Assembly (NCBI RefSeq): GCF_004327985.1
Contig: NZ_SJDL01000010.1
Location: 62,001-126,000 of the forward strand
Direction of reading: 5' to 3'
Origin: Marinobacter halodurans
GTDB taxonomy: Bacteria; Pseudomonadota; Gammaproteobacteria; Pseudomonadales; Oleiphilaceae
Length of the DNA stretch: 64,000 nucleotides
Numbering within the stretch: the stretch's first letter is position 1; each line of letters starts with the position of its first letter. The notes under the pieces are model-generated. The model saw nothing but the letters and a program-made list of their open reading frames with translations, made no database searches and was not told the origin of the DNA. A program made the position numbers and the translations under genes. Positions 18,937 to 29,103 of this stretch are shown piece after piece.

Positions 18937-20133
18937 TTACTTGAGGCCAGACACTGAGACCGCGCGCCTGCGAATCTGTTCCGCAGCGAACGCCCGGGAT
19001 TCATGATCTTTTTCGAAGATAACGGAAAAACTGTCCGCGGCAACCGCCGGCAACGACGACAGAACCGATTCAATCACGACCGGAATATCGGTAAAACGGA
19101 TCTCACGACGCAGGAAGGCAGCCACCGCCTCTTCATTGGCCGCATTCAGGACGGCTGGCGCGGTGCCGCCACTTTCAAACGCCTCCGCCGCCAGGCGCAA
19201 ACAGGGGAAACGCTGCAGGTCCGGCCGCTCGAAATGAAAACGCCCGAGGGCAAACAGGTCCAGCGGGGCGACCCCGGCGTCAATCCGCTCCGGCCAGCCC
19301 AGCCCATTAGCGATCGGTGTGCGCATGTCAGGACTGCCCAACTGGGCCAGCACCGAGCCATCCACATACTCCACCATGGAGTGGATGATGCTTTCCGGAT
19401 GCACATGCACTTCAATCTGTGACGGCCGGGTATTGAACAGCCAGCAGGCTTCAATCAGCTCCAGCCCTTTGTTCATCAGGCTGGCCGAATCCACCGAAAT
19501 CTTCTGCCCCATACTCCAATTGGGATGGGCACAGGCCTGTTCGGGAGAGACGTCAACCAGTGCGTCCGCCGGCGTTTCGCGGAACGGACCGCCGGAAGCG
19601 GTCAGCAATACACGCCGAACACCGGCTCCGGGGAAATTGCGCACCTGGTGCGACGGCAGGCACTGAAAAATTGCGTTGTGTTCGCTGTCGATCGGCAGCA
19701 ACTCCGCCCCGCTCTCAGCCACGGCATCCATAAACAGAGCGCCGGACATGACCAGCGCTTCCTTGTTGGCCAGCAGCACACGCTTGCCGGCGCGTACCGC
19801 AGCCAGAGTCGACTCGAGTCCGGCGGCACCGACGATGGCGGCCATGACGGTATCGCAGTCATCGGCTTCGGCGACGGCGACCAGGCCTTCCGGTCCGGAC
19901 AGAACCTCCACCTGCCACGCCGCCGGCACTTGCTGATGAAGCCGCGCAGCAGCCTCCGGATCGGCCATAACGGCATAGCGGGGCCGGTGGCGCCGACACA
20001 GCTCAAGCATACTGTCGACCTGACGACAGGCCGTCAGCGCAAAGACACGGAAACGATCCGGATGACGGGCAATGACATCGAGCGTGCTCAGGCCGATCGA
20101 GCCCGTGGCACCCAGGACGGTTACGTGACGCAT
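18937..20133 (-). CDS. dxr: 1-deoxy-D-xylulose 5-phosphate reductoisomerase
   Basis: Converts DXP to 2-C-methyl-D-erythritol 4-phosphate with NADPH, the committed step of the MEP isoprenoid pathway. The 398-residue protein shows the NADPH-binding [26 protein letters not shown], metal/substrate region [14 protein letters not shown] and [19 protein letters not shown]. The ATG at 20133 follows a GGGGG ribosome site and starts exactly at the Rossmann strand; a longer frame extends into cdsA. The start lies 16 bases after the cdsA stop. Confidence 0.96.
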   Translation of the reverse strand: MRHVTVLGATGSIGLSTLDVIARHPDRFRVFALTACRQVDSMLELCRRHRPRYAVMADPEAAARLHQQVPAAWQVEVLSGPEGLVAVAEADDCDTVMAAIVGAAGLESTLAAVRAGKRVLLANKEALVMSGALFMDAVAESGAELLPIDSEHNAIFQCLPSHQVRNFPGAGVRRVLLTASGGPFRETPADALVDVSPEQACAHPNWSMGQKISVDSASLMNKGLELIEACWLFNTRPSQIEVHVHPESIIHSMVEYVDGSVLAQLGSPDMRTPIANGLGWPERIDAGVAPLDLFALGRFHFERPDLQRFPCLRLAAEAFESGGTAPAVLNAANEEAVAAFLRREIRFTDIPVVIESVLSSLPAVAADSFSVIFEKDHESRAFAAEQIRRRAVSVSGLK

Positions 20134-20149
20134 GGCGCCCCCAGCAGGT

Positions 20150-20992
20150 TCATGCAATCGGACTGACCTGAAGCCAGCCCAGCAGGGTAATACACAGGGC
20201 AAAGACGGGGATGGCCGCGGTCAGGCTGTCAATGCGGTCCATAATACCACCGTGTCCGGGCAGCAGCTGACTGCTGTCCTTGATCCCCCGGAAGCGCTTG
20301 AGCATGCTCTCAAGCAAATCCCCAAGCACCGAAACCGCCCCGGTGATGAGGCTGACGACCAGCAGCAACCCTGTTTCGGTGGCGCTGCAGCCGATCACCA
20401 GACTGACGATCAGAGACAGCGTCGCTACAGCGGCCAACCCGCCCCAGACGCCGGCCCAGGACTTCCCGGGACTGACCCGCGGTGCGAGCTTGGCATTGCC
20501 GAAAGCGCGACCAGCAAAATAGGCGCCGATATCTGCCACCCAAACCACGCAAAAGACGTAGAGCAACAGCAGTAGATTATTATCCGCGTTGGCCAGATGG
20601 AAATCACCGGAACGCAACTGGTTCAGACCGACCCACGCGGGGACAAGCACCAATCCGCCCATGAGCGCCCTGACCGGAACCGGTTGCCACCGTTGACTGC
20701 CGCCAGGATAGGCCCGTACCAGTAACAGGGCGACGATCCACCAGATTACCGACAGCAACAGGACGGTCAGCGCCGTGCTTTGCAACAACAGGAAAAGAAC
20801 CAGTGCAGTGGCGAGAGCATAGCCAATGCGGGCTGGGCCGGCCGTCATGCCGGCCATGTTGGCCCACTCCCAGGCGCCGATGGAAATGATGATCCCGGTA
20901 AACAGGGCAAAACCCAGTGGCGGCAGGAAAAAAATACATCCAATGGCGATCGGAGCCAGGATGAGGGCTGTGATGACACGTGTTTTGAGCAC
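20150..20992 (-). CDS. cdsA: Phosphatidate cytidylyltransferase
   Basis: Makes CDP-diacylglycerol from phosphatidate and CTP in the inner membrane, the branch point of phospholipid synthesis. The 280-residue protein is almost all membrane helices and carries the family signature near the C-terminus ([19 protein letters not shown]) and the upstream [19 protein letters not shown] segment. It follows uppS after 21 bases and precedes dxr by 16. Confidence 0.95.
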   Translation of the reverse strand: MLKTRVITALILAPIAIGCIFFLPPLGFALFTGIIISIGAWEWANMAGMTAGPARIGYALATALVLFLLLQSTALTVLLLSVIWWIVALLLVRAYPGGSQRWQPVPVRALMGGLVLVPAWVGLNQLRSGDFHLANADNNLLLLLYVFCVVWVADIGAYFAGRAFGNAKLAPRVSPGKSWAGVWGGLAAVATLSLIVSLVIGCSATETGLLLVVSLITGAVSVLGDLLESMLKRFRGIKDSSQLLPGHGGIMDRIDSLTAAIPVFALCITLLGWLQVSPIA

Positions 20993-21013
20993 AACAGGGC
21001 TCGCTCTTGTTAT

Positions 21014-21796
21014 TTATTTGGATTCGGAGCCAGTCGCGGCGGCCTTCTCCAGTTGATCGTCCGTCTGACCAAAACGACGCTTGCGGCCGGCGTAGGCTTC
21101 CAGTGCCGCGAGCATCTCCCGCTCGTCAAAATCGGGCCAGAACACGTTGGAAAAGTGGAATTCGGTGTACGCAAGGTGCCACAGCAGGAAATTGCTGATG
21201 CGCTGCTCTCCGGCGGTACGGATCAGCAGGTCCGGCATGGGCAGATCACCAATGCACAGCCGCTTTTGCAAATGCTCGTCGGTGATGTCGCCCGGTTGCA
21301 AGAGACCATTCTGGACGTCCCGCGCCAGCGACTGTGCCGCCTGGGTAATGTCCCAGTGCCCGCCGTAGTTGGCGGCGATCACCAGCGTCATACGCGTGTT
21401 ACCGGCTGTCAACTCTTCCGCCCGGGCCATGTGCGCCTGTAGCTTGTCATTGAAAGCGGAGCGATCTCCGATAATACGCAAGCGGATGTTATTGCGATGC
21501 AGCTTGCGGACTTCGCGCTCCAGAGCCATCAGAAACAGGCGCATCAACGCCGACACTTCATCCTTGGGTCGTCGCCAGTTCTCACTGCTGAATGCAAACA
21601 GCGTCAGCACCTCGACCCCATTCTGGGCGCAGGTCTCGACCGTCGAGCGTACTGCGTTAACGCCGGCCTTGTGACCCGCGACTCCCGCCAGCCGGCGCAG
21701 CTTCGCCCAGCGATTGTTGCCATCCATGATGATGGCCACATGCCGCGGCGTTGAGGCCGCCGTCACCGGTATGTTGGCGGATAGACTTTCCGTCAT
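21014..21796 (-). CDS. uppS: Undecaprenyl diphosphate synthase
   Basis: cis-Prenyltransferase that extends farnesyl diphosphate to C55 undecaprenyl diphosphate, the lipid carrier for peptidoglycan and O-antigen. The 260-residue protein contains HVAIIMDGNNRWAK with the catalytic Asp, GHKAGVNAVR, FAFSSENWRRP, and the RTAGEQRISNFLLWHLAYTE signature. Its product is needed directly by the polysaccharide locus further along the window. Confidence 0.96.
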   Translation of the reverse strand: MTESLSANIPVTAASTPRHVAIIMDGNNRWAKLRRLAGVAGHKAGVNAVRSTVETCAQNGVEVLTLFAFSSENWRRPKDEVSALMRLFLMALEREVRKLHRNNIRLRIIGDRSAFNDKLQAHMARAEELTAGNTRMTLVIAANYGGHWDITQAAQSLARDVQNGLLQPGDITDEHLQKRLCIGDLPMPDLLIRTAGEQRISNFLLWHLAYTEFHFSNVFWPDFDEREMLAALEAYAGRKRRFGQTDDQLEKAAATGSESK

Positions 21797-21870
21797 GCCT
21801 TCCCCTGATACGTCACGGGGGCGCCGGGACTATTATCCCCGGCCGCCCCCGGTAAGTTCCAGAACAGGAA

Positions 21871-22428
21871 TCAGACCTCCATGAGGTCGTCTTCCTTGCT
21901 CTTGAGCATCTTTTCGACTTCAGCGATGTAGCGATCGGTCAGCTTCTGGACCTCTTCTTCGCCCTTGCGCTCTTCGTCTTCGGTGATGTCCTTTTCCTTG
22001 AGCAGTTCTTTCAGGTCGTTATTCGCGTCACGCCGTGCGTTACGGATGGAGACGCGACCATGCTCGGCGTCCGCCTTGGCCTGTTTGACCAGCTCGCGGC
22101 GGCTTTCCTCGGTCAGCATCGGCATGGGCACGCGGATAATATCGCCATTGCTGGCCGGGTTCAGACCCAGGTCAGACATCATGATGGCCTTTTCAATGGC
22201 CGGGACCATGTTCTTCTCCCACGGGGCAACCGCCAGCGTACGGGAATCTTCAACGTTGACCGCAGCCACCTGTTTCAGCGGAGTTTCCTGGCCATAGTAG
22301 TTGACCGTGACGCTGTCCAGGATGGCCGGATGCGCGCGGCCGGTGCGGATCTTGTTGAAGGCCGAGTGCAGCGCGTCCAGACTCTTCTTCATGCGCTTTT
22401 CGGCGTCTGACTTGATTTCGTTGATCAC
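21871..22428 (-). CDS. frr: Ribosome recycling factor
   Basis: Splits post-termination ribosomes together with EF-G. The 185-residue protein has the family length and sequence: MKKSLDALHSAFNKIRTGRA at the N-terminus, PLKQVAAVNVEDSRTL, NPASNGDIIRVPMP and the C-terminal helix DELLKSKEDDLMEV-like end. It follows pyrH by 59 bases and precedes uppS, the standard order. Confidence 0.96.
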   Translation of the reverse strand: MINEIKSDAEKRMKKSLDALHSAFNKIRTGRAHPAILDSVTVNYYGQETPLKQVAAVNVEDSRTLAVAPWEKNMVPAIEKAIMMSDLGLNPASNGDIIRVPMPMLTEESRRELVKQAKADAEHGRVSIRNARRDANNDLKELLKEKDITEDEERKGEEEVQKLTDRYIAEVEKMLKSKEDDLMEV

Positions 22429-22487
22429 TTTGAATTCCTCAATTCAGTCCGTTGCCCGGAAAATGCGTATTCAGGCTCGGTCGAGCC

Positions 22488-23216
22488 TTATTCAATCAGT
22501 GTACCTTCTGCCTCGCCCACCACGATACGGGTCAGCGCGCCGGACTTGTTCATGTTGAACACGCGAACCGGCATACCCTGGTCGCGGCACAGGCAAATGG
22601 CAGTGAGATCCATGACGCCGAGCTTTTTGTCGAGCACTTCATCATAGGTCAGGCTTTCGTATTTCTCAGCCGAGGGATCCTTGACCGGATCGGCGGAGTA
22701 AACGCCGTCGACCTTGGTCGCCTTGAGAACGACGTCGGCATCGATCTCGATGCCCCGCAGACACGCCGCCGAATCCGTCGTGAAGAAGGGGTTCCCGGTA
22801 CCGGCACAGAAAATCACCACGTCGCCGTCTTTCAGGTCGCGCACGGCCCGGCGACGGTCGTAATGCTCGACAATACCACTCATCGGAATGGCGGACATAA
22901 CCCGCGTACGGATGTTGGAGCGCTCCAACGCGTCCCGCATCGCCAGGCCGTTCATCATGGTCGCCAGCATGCCCATATGGTCGCCGGTCACCCGATCCAT
23001 GCCCGCTGCGTTGAGCGCGGCACCCCGGAACAGGTTGCCCCCGCCAATGACCAGCCCCACCTGGACACCAATACCGATCAGTGCGCCGATCTCCAGCGCC
23101 ATGCGATCAAGGACCTTGGGGTCAATGCCGAAATCCTGCTCCCCCATCAGGGCTTCGCCGCTGAGCTTGAGAAGGACGCGTTTGTATTTGGGCTGGGACT
23201 GCGAGTGTTTCGGCAT
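22488..23216 (-). CDS. pyrH: UMP kinase
   Basis: Phosphorylates UMP to UDP using ATP; hexameric bacterial enzyme regulated by GTP and UTP. The 242-residue protein has [20 protein letters not shown], the glycine-rich [12 protein letters not shown], and the phosphate/uridine region [22 protein letters not shown]. Position between tsf and frr is conserved. It supplies UDP for the UDP-sugar pathways as well as RNA. Confidence 0.96.
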   Translation of the reverse strand: MPKHSQSQPKYKRVLLKLSGEALMGEQDFGIDPKVLDRMALEIGALIGIGVQVGLVIGGGNLFRGAALNAAGMDRVTGDHMGMLATMMNGLAMRDALERSNIRTRVMSAIPMSGIVEHYDRRRAVRDLKDGDVVIFCAGTGNPFFTTDSAACLRGIEIDADVVLKATKVDGVYSADPVKDPSAEKYESLTYDEVLDKKLGVMDLTAICLCRDQGMPVRVFNMNKSGALTRIVVGEAEGTLIE

Positions 23217-23313
23217 GGCGAGGATTCCCCTAATGGCGTGAACGATGACTTGACGGCAGACAACGCCTGTCGCCGCCGAAGCTCGCCGTCGCAGACGTTG
23301 TCAGGGTCAGGGC

Positions 23314-23353
23314 TGCATCCGGAACGGCCCGACGTCAGACCGTTCCGGATGCA
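23314..23353 (-). other. Stable 14-bp stem-loop between tsf and pyrH
   Basis: TGCATCCGGAACGG and CCGTTCCGGATGCA form a perfect 14-bp stem around a 12-base loop in the 189-base tsf-pyrH gap. There is no T run on the minus strand, so it is either a Rho-assisted or partial terminator or an mRNA-stabilising element separating the tsf and pyrH messages. No gene is seen in the gap. Confidence 0.55.
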
Positions 23354-23405
23354 ACCCGCGGCGGCGCCGCCGGAACGGCGCGCGACGCGGCTTGCAGAAG
23401 CGGGA

Positions 23406-24275
23406 TCAGGCCTTGCCGGTACCTGCCGCGGCAGCCACCTCGGCAGCGAAATCCACTTCTTCCTTCTCGATGCCTTCACCCACTTCCAGGCGGATGAAAC
23501 CGACCAGCTCAGCACCCTGCTCTTTCAGCAGCGCCTTGACGGTCTGGTCCGGGTTCTTCACGAAAGGCTGCTCCACCAGGCTGTTTTCCTTGAGGAACTT
23601 GTTGATGCGGCCGGTCATCATCTTCTCGACGATTTCTTCCGGCTTGCCTTCCATGTCCGGCTGGGCGCGGATGATGCCTTTCTCTTTCTCGACTTCATCC
23701 TGCGGCATGTCTTCCGGCTTGCCAACGCGCGGGTTGACGGCAGCCACGTGCATGGCGATATCACGGGCCGTCTCGGCATTGCCGCCGGTCAGCGCAACAA
23801 CGGATGCGATCTTGTTGTTGCTGTGGACATAGCCATCCACCACGTCGCCCTCGATCTTCAGGACGCGACGAACGGTGATGTTCTCGCCGATTTTCTGGAC
23901 CAGCGCTTCACGCTTGCCTTCGAGTTCGCCTTCCATCAGCTTGGCAACATCGACCTCGCCTGACTTGACGGCCGCTTCCAGAACGTCGTTGGCGAAGGTC
24001 ATGAAGTTGTCGTCACGGGCCACGAAGTCCGTCTCGGAGTTGACTTCCAGCAGGGTGGCGCTCTTGTTGTCGGCGGCGACGCTCAGCACGGCAACCCCTT
24101 CAGCCGCGGTACGACCGGCCTTCTTGGCGGCCTTGAGGCCGGAAGACTTGCGCAGCTCTTCGATGGCATTCTCGACACTGCCTTCAGCCTCGACCAGTGC
24201 CTTCTTGCACTCCATCATGCCCAGGCCTGTGCGCTCACGCAGCTCTTTGACCATTGCAGCGGTAATAGCAGCCAT
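23406..24275 (-). CDS. tsf: Translation elongation factor Ts
   Basis: Nucleotide exchange factor that regenerates EF-Tu-GTP. The 289-residue protein shows the N-terminal UBA-like module with [16 protein letters not shown], the [10 protein letters not shown] signature ([16 protein letters not shown]) and the C-terminal module. The ATG at 24275 is used; a TTG two codons earlier is unlikely. It follows rpsB after a hairpin with a T run that probably adjusts the rpsB:tsf ratio. Confidence 0.96.
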   Translation of the reverse strand: MAAITAAMVKELRERTGLGMMECKKALVEAEGSVENAIEELRKSSGLKAAKKAGRTAAEGVAVLSVAADNKSATLLEVNSETDFVARDDNFMTFANDVLEAAVKSGEVDVAKLMEGELEGKREALVQKIGENITVRRVLKIEGDVVDGYVHSNNKIASVVALTGGNAETARDIAMHVAAVNPRVGKPEDMPQDEVEKEKGIIRAQPDMEGKPEEIVEKMMTGRINKFLKENSLVEQPFVKNPDQTVKALLKEQGAELVGFIRLEVGEGIEKEEVDFAAEVAAAAGTGKA

Positions 24276-24400
24276 GTTCAATCCTCTCGTTTCAATATCC
24301 GGTCAATGGCGCCCGTATCCGGGCGCCACCTCTATGATTCTCCAGGCGGCACGCCTCACCGGCGGGCACCCCTGTCAATGCGAGCACCGGCAACCGTCAC

Positions 24401-24430
24401 AAAAAAGGGGGACTCAGCCCCCCTTTTTCA
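24401..24430 (-). terminator. Attenuating terminator between rpsB and tsf
   Basis: On the minus strand a G/C-rich stem (AAAGGGGG paired with CCCCCTTT, loop around CTGAGT) is followed by TTTTTTG. It lies 35 bases after the rpsB stop and 126 before tsf. A partial intrinsic terminator between these two genes is a known arrangement, giving more S2 than EF-Ts transcript. Confidence 0.75.
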
Positions 24431-24464
24431 TCGCTGAATCCGAATCAGCCGGTTGCACACCGCC

Positions 24465-25205
24465 TTATTCAGCAGCCGGTGCGTCTTCTTCGCTGACTTC
24501 AACGAACTCGTCAGCACCGGCACCACCCTGGCTTGCTTCGATGCAGGTGTCAGCAACGGCTTTCACGTAGATCTGGATCGCACGGATCGCATCGTCGTTA
24601 CCCGGGATCACGTAGTCGACGCCGTCCGGGTCACTGTTGGTATCAACGACGCCGATAACCGGGATACCCAGCTTGTTGGCTTCCTTGATGGCAATGCGCT
24701 CATGGTCAACGTCAATCACGAACAGCGCGTCCGGCAGGCCGCCCATATCCTTGATACCGCCGATGCTGCGCTCGAGCTTGTCCATCTCACGGGTGCGCTC
24801 CAGCGCTTCCTTCTTGGTCAGCTTGTCGAAGGTGCCGTCCTGGCTCTGGGTCTCCAGGTCACGGTAGCGGCGGATGGACTGACGGATGGTCTTGTAGTTG
24901 GTCAGCATACCGCCCAGCCAGCGATGGTTGACGTATGGCTGGTTAGCGCGCTGCGCTTCTTCCTTGATGATCTTGGCGGCGGCGCGCTTGGTGCCGACGA
25001 ACAGGATCTTGTTCTTGTTCTCGGCCAACTGACGGATGAAGCTCAGGGCGCCATCCATCGCCGGAACGGTCTGTTCCAGGTTGATGATATGAATCTTGTT
25101 GCGGGCGCCGAAGATGTACTTCGACATTTTCGGGTTCCAGTAGCGGGTCTGGTGACCGAAATGGGCACCTGCCTTGAGCAGGTCACGCATATTGACTTGT
25201 GCCAT
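24465..25205 (-). CDS. rpsB: 30S ribosomal protein S2
   Basis: Small-subunit protein that bridges the 30S head and body, binding last and recruiting S1. The 246-residue protein begins [20 protein letters not shown] and contains [20 protein letters not shown] and the coiled-coil and [15 protein letters not shown] segments. The acidic tail ([10 protein letters not shown]) is common in this family. It is divergent from map and has a 160-base leader that may carry S2 autoregulation. Confidence 0.97.
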   Translation of the reverse strand: MAQVNMRDLLKAGAHFGHQTRYWNPKMSKYIFGARNKIHIINLEQTVPAMDGALSFIRQLAENKNKILFVGTKRAAAKIIKEEAQRANQPYVNHRWLGGMLTNYKTIRQSIRRYRDLETQSQDGTFDKLTKKEALERTREMDKLERSIGGIKDMGGLPDALFVIDVDHERIAIKEANKLGIPVIGVVDTNSDPDGVDYVIPGNDDAIRAIQIYVKAVADTCIEASQGGAGADEFVEVSEEDAPAAE

Positions 25206-25366
25206 GGTAAATACCTTTCAAACTTTGGGTTAGTCCTCCATGTGTCCAATTGCCCAACCCGCAGGACCGGTTCCTGACGAGCACCCTGGGTCAACGTGTC
25301 GACACATGTGTGTTTTTGCTGGTCACCGCCTGAACAGCCGTTCGGACAATGGCTTCAGCGGGCGCG

Positions 25367-25375
25367 TTTATACCA
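25367..25375 (-). promoter_or_regulatory. Extended -10 promoter candidate for rpsB-tsf
   Basis: On the minus strand TGGTATAAA gives a TATAAA -10 box with the TGn extension, followed by a GC-rich discriminator (CGCGCCCGC) of the growth-rate-controlled type. No good -35 box is present, which is tolerated by extended -10 promoters. The leader to the rpsB ATG would be about 155 bases. Confidence 0.5.
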
Positions 25376-25447
25376 TACCAGAGCCCGAAAACGCCACTTG
25401 TTTTTCATTACCACGCTACGCACTTACCGAAGATCAACGCCTTAGAC

Positions 25448-25468
25448 GCCACCTTATATAGAGGTGGC
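25448..25468. promoter_or_regulatory. Inverted repeat between rpsB and map promoters
   Basis: GCCACCT and AGGTGGC flank a 7-base AT-rich centre (TATATAG). It lies in the 352-base divergent region, upstream of both promoter candidates, where no gene is seen. It could be a protein-binding site or a hairpin blocking read-through between the two units; neither is proven. Confidence 0.3.
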
Positions 25469-25494
25469 ATATGGCCTAATTAGAGAGCCTTGCC

Positions 25495-25523
25495 TTGTAC
25501 CATCCGTGGCACCTCCCTAAAAT
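25495..25523 (+). promoter_or_regulatory. Sigma-70 promoter candidate for map
   Basis: TTGTAC, a 17-base spacer and TAAAAT end 34 bases before the map ATG. The -35 box matches 4 and the -10 box 5 of 6 consensus bases with optimal spacing. AAGGA lies 11 bases before the start codon. Confidence 0.5.
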
Positions 25524-25557
25524 GGGCGCTTAATCCGTGTGAAGGAAAGCCTTACTG

Positions 25558-26328
25558 ATGCAGGTATCGATCAAGACCCCTGAGGAAATCGAAAAGATGC
25601 GTGTAGCCGGCCGCCTGGCCGCCGAGGTCCTTGAGATGATTGGCGAGCACGTTCAGCCCGGAGTCACCACCGAAGAACTGGATCGCATTTGCCACGACTA
25701 TATCGTCAATGTCCAGAAGGCCATCCCGGCCCCCCTGAACTACAAGGGCTTTCCGAAGTCGATCTGCACCTCCGTCAATCACGTCGTCTGCCACGGCATC
25801 CCCAGCGAGAAGAAAGTCCTCAAGAGCGGTGACACCCTCAACATCGACGTCACGGTCATTAAGGACGAGTATCACGGCGACACCAGCAAGATGTTCTTCG
25901 TGGGCGAACGCAAGATTGCAGCAGAGCGCCTGGTTCGCATTACCCAGGAATGCCTCTATAAAGGGATAGAGCTGGTTCGCCCGGGCACACGGCTGGGCGA
26001 TATCGGCCACGTCATCCAGCAGCACGCCGAGAAGAATCGCTATTCCGTGGTGCGCGACTACTGCGGGCACGGCATTGGCCGCGTCTTCCACGAGGAGCCG
26101 CAGGTCATGCATTATGGTCGTCCGGGCACCGGGTTCGAGTTGCATGAAGGGATGACGTTCACCATTGAACCGATGATCAACCAGGGCAAGTACCACTGCA
26201 AACTGCTGCCGGACGGCTGGACCGTGGTCACCAAGGACCACAAGCTGTCGGCCCAGTGGGAGCACACCATCCTGGTGACGGCCGATGGTCACGAGGTCCT
26301 GACAAAACGCTCGGAAGAGTCGTTTTAA
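25558..26328 (+). CDS. map: Methionine aminopeptidase type I
   Basis: Removes the initiator methionine from nascent proteins. The 256-residue metalloenzyme shows the pita-bread fold ligands: NIDVTVIKDEYHGDTSKMF (two Asp), GHGIGRVFHEEPQV (His), FTIEPMIN (Glu) and QWEHTILVT (Glu). Length and sequence match type Ia. Together with the two initiator tRNA genes this window encodes both ends of the start-methionine cycle. glnD follows downstream. Confidence 0.96.
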   Translation: MQVSIKTPEEIEKMRVAGRLAAEVLEMIGEHVQPGVTTEELDRICHDYIVNVQKAIPAPLNYKGFPKSICTSVNHVVCHGIPSEKKVLKSGDTLNIDVTVIKDEYHGDTSKMFFVGERKIAAERLVRITQECLYKGIELVRPGTRLGDIGHVIQQHAEKNRYSVVRDYCGHGIGRVFHEEPQVMHYGRPGTGFELHEGMTFTIEPMINQGKYHCKLLPDGWTVVTKDHKLSAQWEHTILVTADGHEVLTKRSEESF

Positions 26329-26413
26329 GGCCAGCGGAGCATCCTGATCCTGCCCTATAGTGTCTCAGGCCGGGCCGTCCGGCCTGCCACCAGCCGCCGA
26401 GGCCACGACTACC

Positions 26414-29083
26414 ATGGCGACAGCCGACGTCCCTGATACAGCCAGCCTGGAAACCCAGATCGCCGAGGCTCCCTCGCCGATCGGGCCGGCGCGGCAAGCC
26501 CTGAAGGCCACTTTCGAGGCCCACGCCGAAGCATTTCGCAACGGCGCCGATGTCCGCGAGCTGGTCATGGCCCGCGCCCTGGCGGTCGATCGCATCCTCA
26601 GCCTGCTCTGGAATCGTTACGAATTTGCGACATCGGAGGACATCGCCCTCGTTGCGGTCGGCGGCTACGGCCGGGGCGAGCTGCACCCGCATTCCGACAT
26701 TGACCTCCTCATCCTGACCCGGGAGCAGGTTCGCCAGGAGTGGCAGGAAGACCTGACCAGCTTCATTACCCTGCTCTGGGACCTGCGCCTGGATATCGGC
26801 CATAGTGTGCGCAGTATCGAGGAGAGCAAGGCAGCGTCGCGGGAAGACGTCACCATCCTGACCAACCTGCTGGAAACCCGGACCATCGCTGGCCCGGATC
26901 GTCTTCGGGCAACACTTTCCGAACAGGTCTACTCGGACGATGTCAGCGCCGACCGCGCCTATTTCATCGCCAAACGGGAGGAACAGCGGCGTCGCCACGA
27001 GAAGTATGGCGATACCGAATACAACCTCGAACCCAACATCAAGGGCTCACCCGGGGGGCTGCGCGACATCCAGACCATCGGCTGGATCACCAAACGCCAT
27101 TTCGGACTGGAGTCCATCGCCGACCTGACCCGCTTCAGTATCCTGACGGAAGAGGAATACCAGATCATCCTCGGTGGCGAGAACTTCCTCTGGCGCCTGC
27201 GCTATGGCCTGCAACTGATCGCGGACCGCAACGAGAACCGCCTGCTGTTCGATCACCAGCGGGCCCTAGCCGAGATGCTGGGCTACCAGGACAAGGGCAA
27301 GCGCCTGGGCGTGGAAATCATGATGCAGGAGTACTACCGCACGGTCCTGGCCCTGGCGGAGCTGACGGACGTGATCCTGCAATATTATGACGAGGCGATC
27401 CTGGGCTCGGACGGTGACGACGATATCCGCCCGATTAACAAGCGCTTCCAGATCCGCAACGGCTATATCGAAGCCATCAACAACCAGGTCTTCGCCTACG
27501 CGCCCTACGCGCTGATGGAGATTTTCATCCTGATGGCCCAGAACCCGGACATTCGCGGTATCCGTGCCACGACCATCCGCTCGCTGCGGGCCCACCGCCA
27601 CCTGATCGATGACGCCTTCCGCTCCGACCTGGCGGTGACCACCTTGTTCATGGAATTGCTGCGGACACCGCACGCCCTGGACCAGACCCTGTCCTTCATG
27701 AAGAAGTACAATGTCCTGGGCCGCTACCTGCCGGAGTTCGGCGCCATTATCGGGCAGATGCAGTACGACCTGTTCCACATCTTCACCGTGGATGCCCACA
27801 CCCTGCGGGTGATCCGCAATATGGTCCAGATGAGCAGCGACGAGGCCCTGTCCAGCTTCCCGCTGGCCTCCCGACTCGTTCACCGCCTGCCCAAACGGGA
27901 AAACCTGTACATTGCCGGCCTCTACCACGACATCGCCAAGGGCCGTGGCGGCGACCATTCGGAACTGGGCGCCGAGGAGGCCATCGATTTCTGCGAGCGC
28001 CACCACCTGAGCCAGCGGGACACCCAACTGATCGCCTGGCTCGTGGAAAACCACCTGCTGATGTCGATGACGGCCCAGCGCAAGGACATTTCCGATCCGG
28101 ACATCATCCACGCCTTTGCCCGGGCGGTACCCAGCCAGGTGCACCTGGACTACCTTTACGTGCTGACCGTCTGTGACATCAGCGCCACCAATCCGAAACT
28201 CTGGAACACTTGGCGCGCGTCGCTGCTGCGCCAGCTCTACATCGAGGCCAAGCGGGCGCTGCGACGGGGCTCCGAGACGCCGGTGGATCGCAACGAGTGG
28301 ATCCAGGCGACCCAATCCGAGGCCCGGGAGATCCTGCTGGCCCAAAACATTTCCAACGAGCAGATCGACGCCATCTGGGACGTCATGGACGAGGATTACT
28401 TCCTGCAGGATTCGACCGTCGATATCGCCTGGCAGACCGCGGCGATCATCCGCCACGGCAACAATCCGGACCCGCTGGTGATGATCCGCGATACCCGGGG
28501 CGGCCCCACGGACGGCTTCTCCCAGATCGTCATCTACATGAAGGACCGGGCAGCGCTGTTTGCAGCCACCACCGCGGTCCTCGAGCAACTCAACCTGAAC
28601 ATCGTCGACGCCCGCATCAGCAGCAGCGACGGCCCCTACTCCATCAGCGCCTACGTGGTCCTGGACGAACAGGGGCAACCCCTGGGCAAGGACCAGGCGC
28701 GCAAGGAGCGGGTGCGCCAGCGCCTGATCGAGGAACTGGACGACCCGGAGGATTATCCGGATATCATCCACCGGCGCACCCCACGACAGCTCAAGCATTT
28801 CTCCTTCCCGACCCAGGTCACCTTCTCCAATGACACGGTGAACCAGCGGACAGTGATGGAGGTGATTACGCCGGACCGTCCGGGTCTGCTGGCCCGCATC
28901 GGCAGCATCCTGCTGGAAAACAACGTGCGGCTGACCAATGCCAAGATCGCCACGCTGGGCGAGCGGGTCGAGGACGTGTTCTTCGTCACCGACGCCCATG
29001 GTGCGCCGCTCAGTGATCCGGCCGTCTGCCAGGCGTTGCAGGATGACCTGTGCCGCCAGCTCGACGAGAACGTGGGCGTCTAA
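26414..29083 (+). CDS. glnD: PII uridylyltransferase / uridylyl-removing enzyme
   Basis: Glutamine sensor that uridylylates and deuridylylates PII, controlling glutamine synthetase and nitrogen regulation. Domains in order: nucleotidyltransferase (GGYGRGELHPHSDIDLLIL), a linker/PII-NTase helical region, an HD hydrolase domain (LYHDIAKGRGGDHSELG) and two C-terminal ACT domains (about 710-790 and 820-889). With the ATG at 26414 the protein has 889 residues, like E. coli; an upstream GTG at 26360 would add 18 low-complexity residues without a ribosome site. It lies between map and dapC, the Pseudomonas order. Confidence 0.95.
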   Translation: MATADVPDTASLETQIAEAPSPIGPARQALKATFEAHAEAFRNGADVRELVMARALAVDRILSLLWNRYEFATSEDIALVAVGGYGRGELHPHSDIDLLILTREQVRQEWQEDLTSFITLLWDLRLDIGHSVRSIEESKAASREDVTILTNLLETRTIAGPDRLRATLSEQVYSDDVSADRAYFIAKREEQRRRHEKYGDTEYNLEPNIKGSPGGLRDIQTIGWITKRHFGLESIADLTRFSILTEEEYQIILGGENFLWRLRYGLQLIADRNENRLLFDHQRALAEMLGYQDKGKRLGVEIMMQEYYRTVLALAELTDVILQYYDEAILGSDGDDDIRPINKRFQIRNGYIEAINNQVFAYAPYALMEIFILMAQNPDIRGIRATTIRSLRAHRHLIDDAFRSDLAVTTLFMELLRTPHALDQTLSFMKKYNVLGRYLPEFGAIIGQMQYDLFHIFTVDAHTLRVIRNMVQMSSDEALSSFPLASRLVHRLPKRENLYIAGLYHDIAKGRGGDHSELGAEEAIDFCERHHLSQRDTQLIAWLVENHLLMSMTAQRKDISDPDIIHAFARAVPSQVHLDYLYVLTVCDISATNPKLWNTWRASLLRQLYIEAKRALRRGSETPVDRNEWIQATQSEAREILLAQNISNEQIDAIWDVMDEDYFLQDSTVDIAWQTAAIIRHGNNPDPLVMIRDTRGGPTDGFSQIVIYMKDRAALFAATTAVLEQLNLNIVDARISSSDGPYSISAYVVLDEQGQPLGKDQARKERVRQRLIEELDDPEDYPDIIHRRTPRQLKHFSFPTQVTFSNDTVNQRTVMEVITPDRPGLLARIGSILLENNVRLTNAKIATLGERVEDVFFVTDAHGAPLSDPAVCQALQDDLCRQLDENVGV

Positions 29084-29103
29084 ATTTTCCCAGAGAACCG
29101 ATC

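Noticed and set aside
22452-23963. 503-codon plus-strand frame
   Set aside because: Antisense to pyrH and tsf and spanning their gap; both minus-strand genes are unmistakable.
27266-28999. 577-codon minus-strand frame
   Set aside because: It lies entirely within glnD, whose NTase, HD and ACT motifs are intact; high GC makes long antisense frames common.
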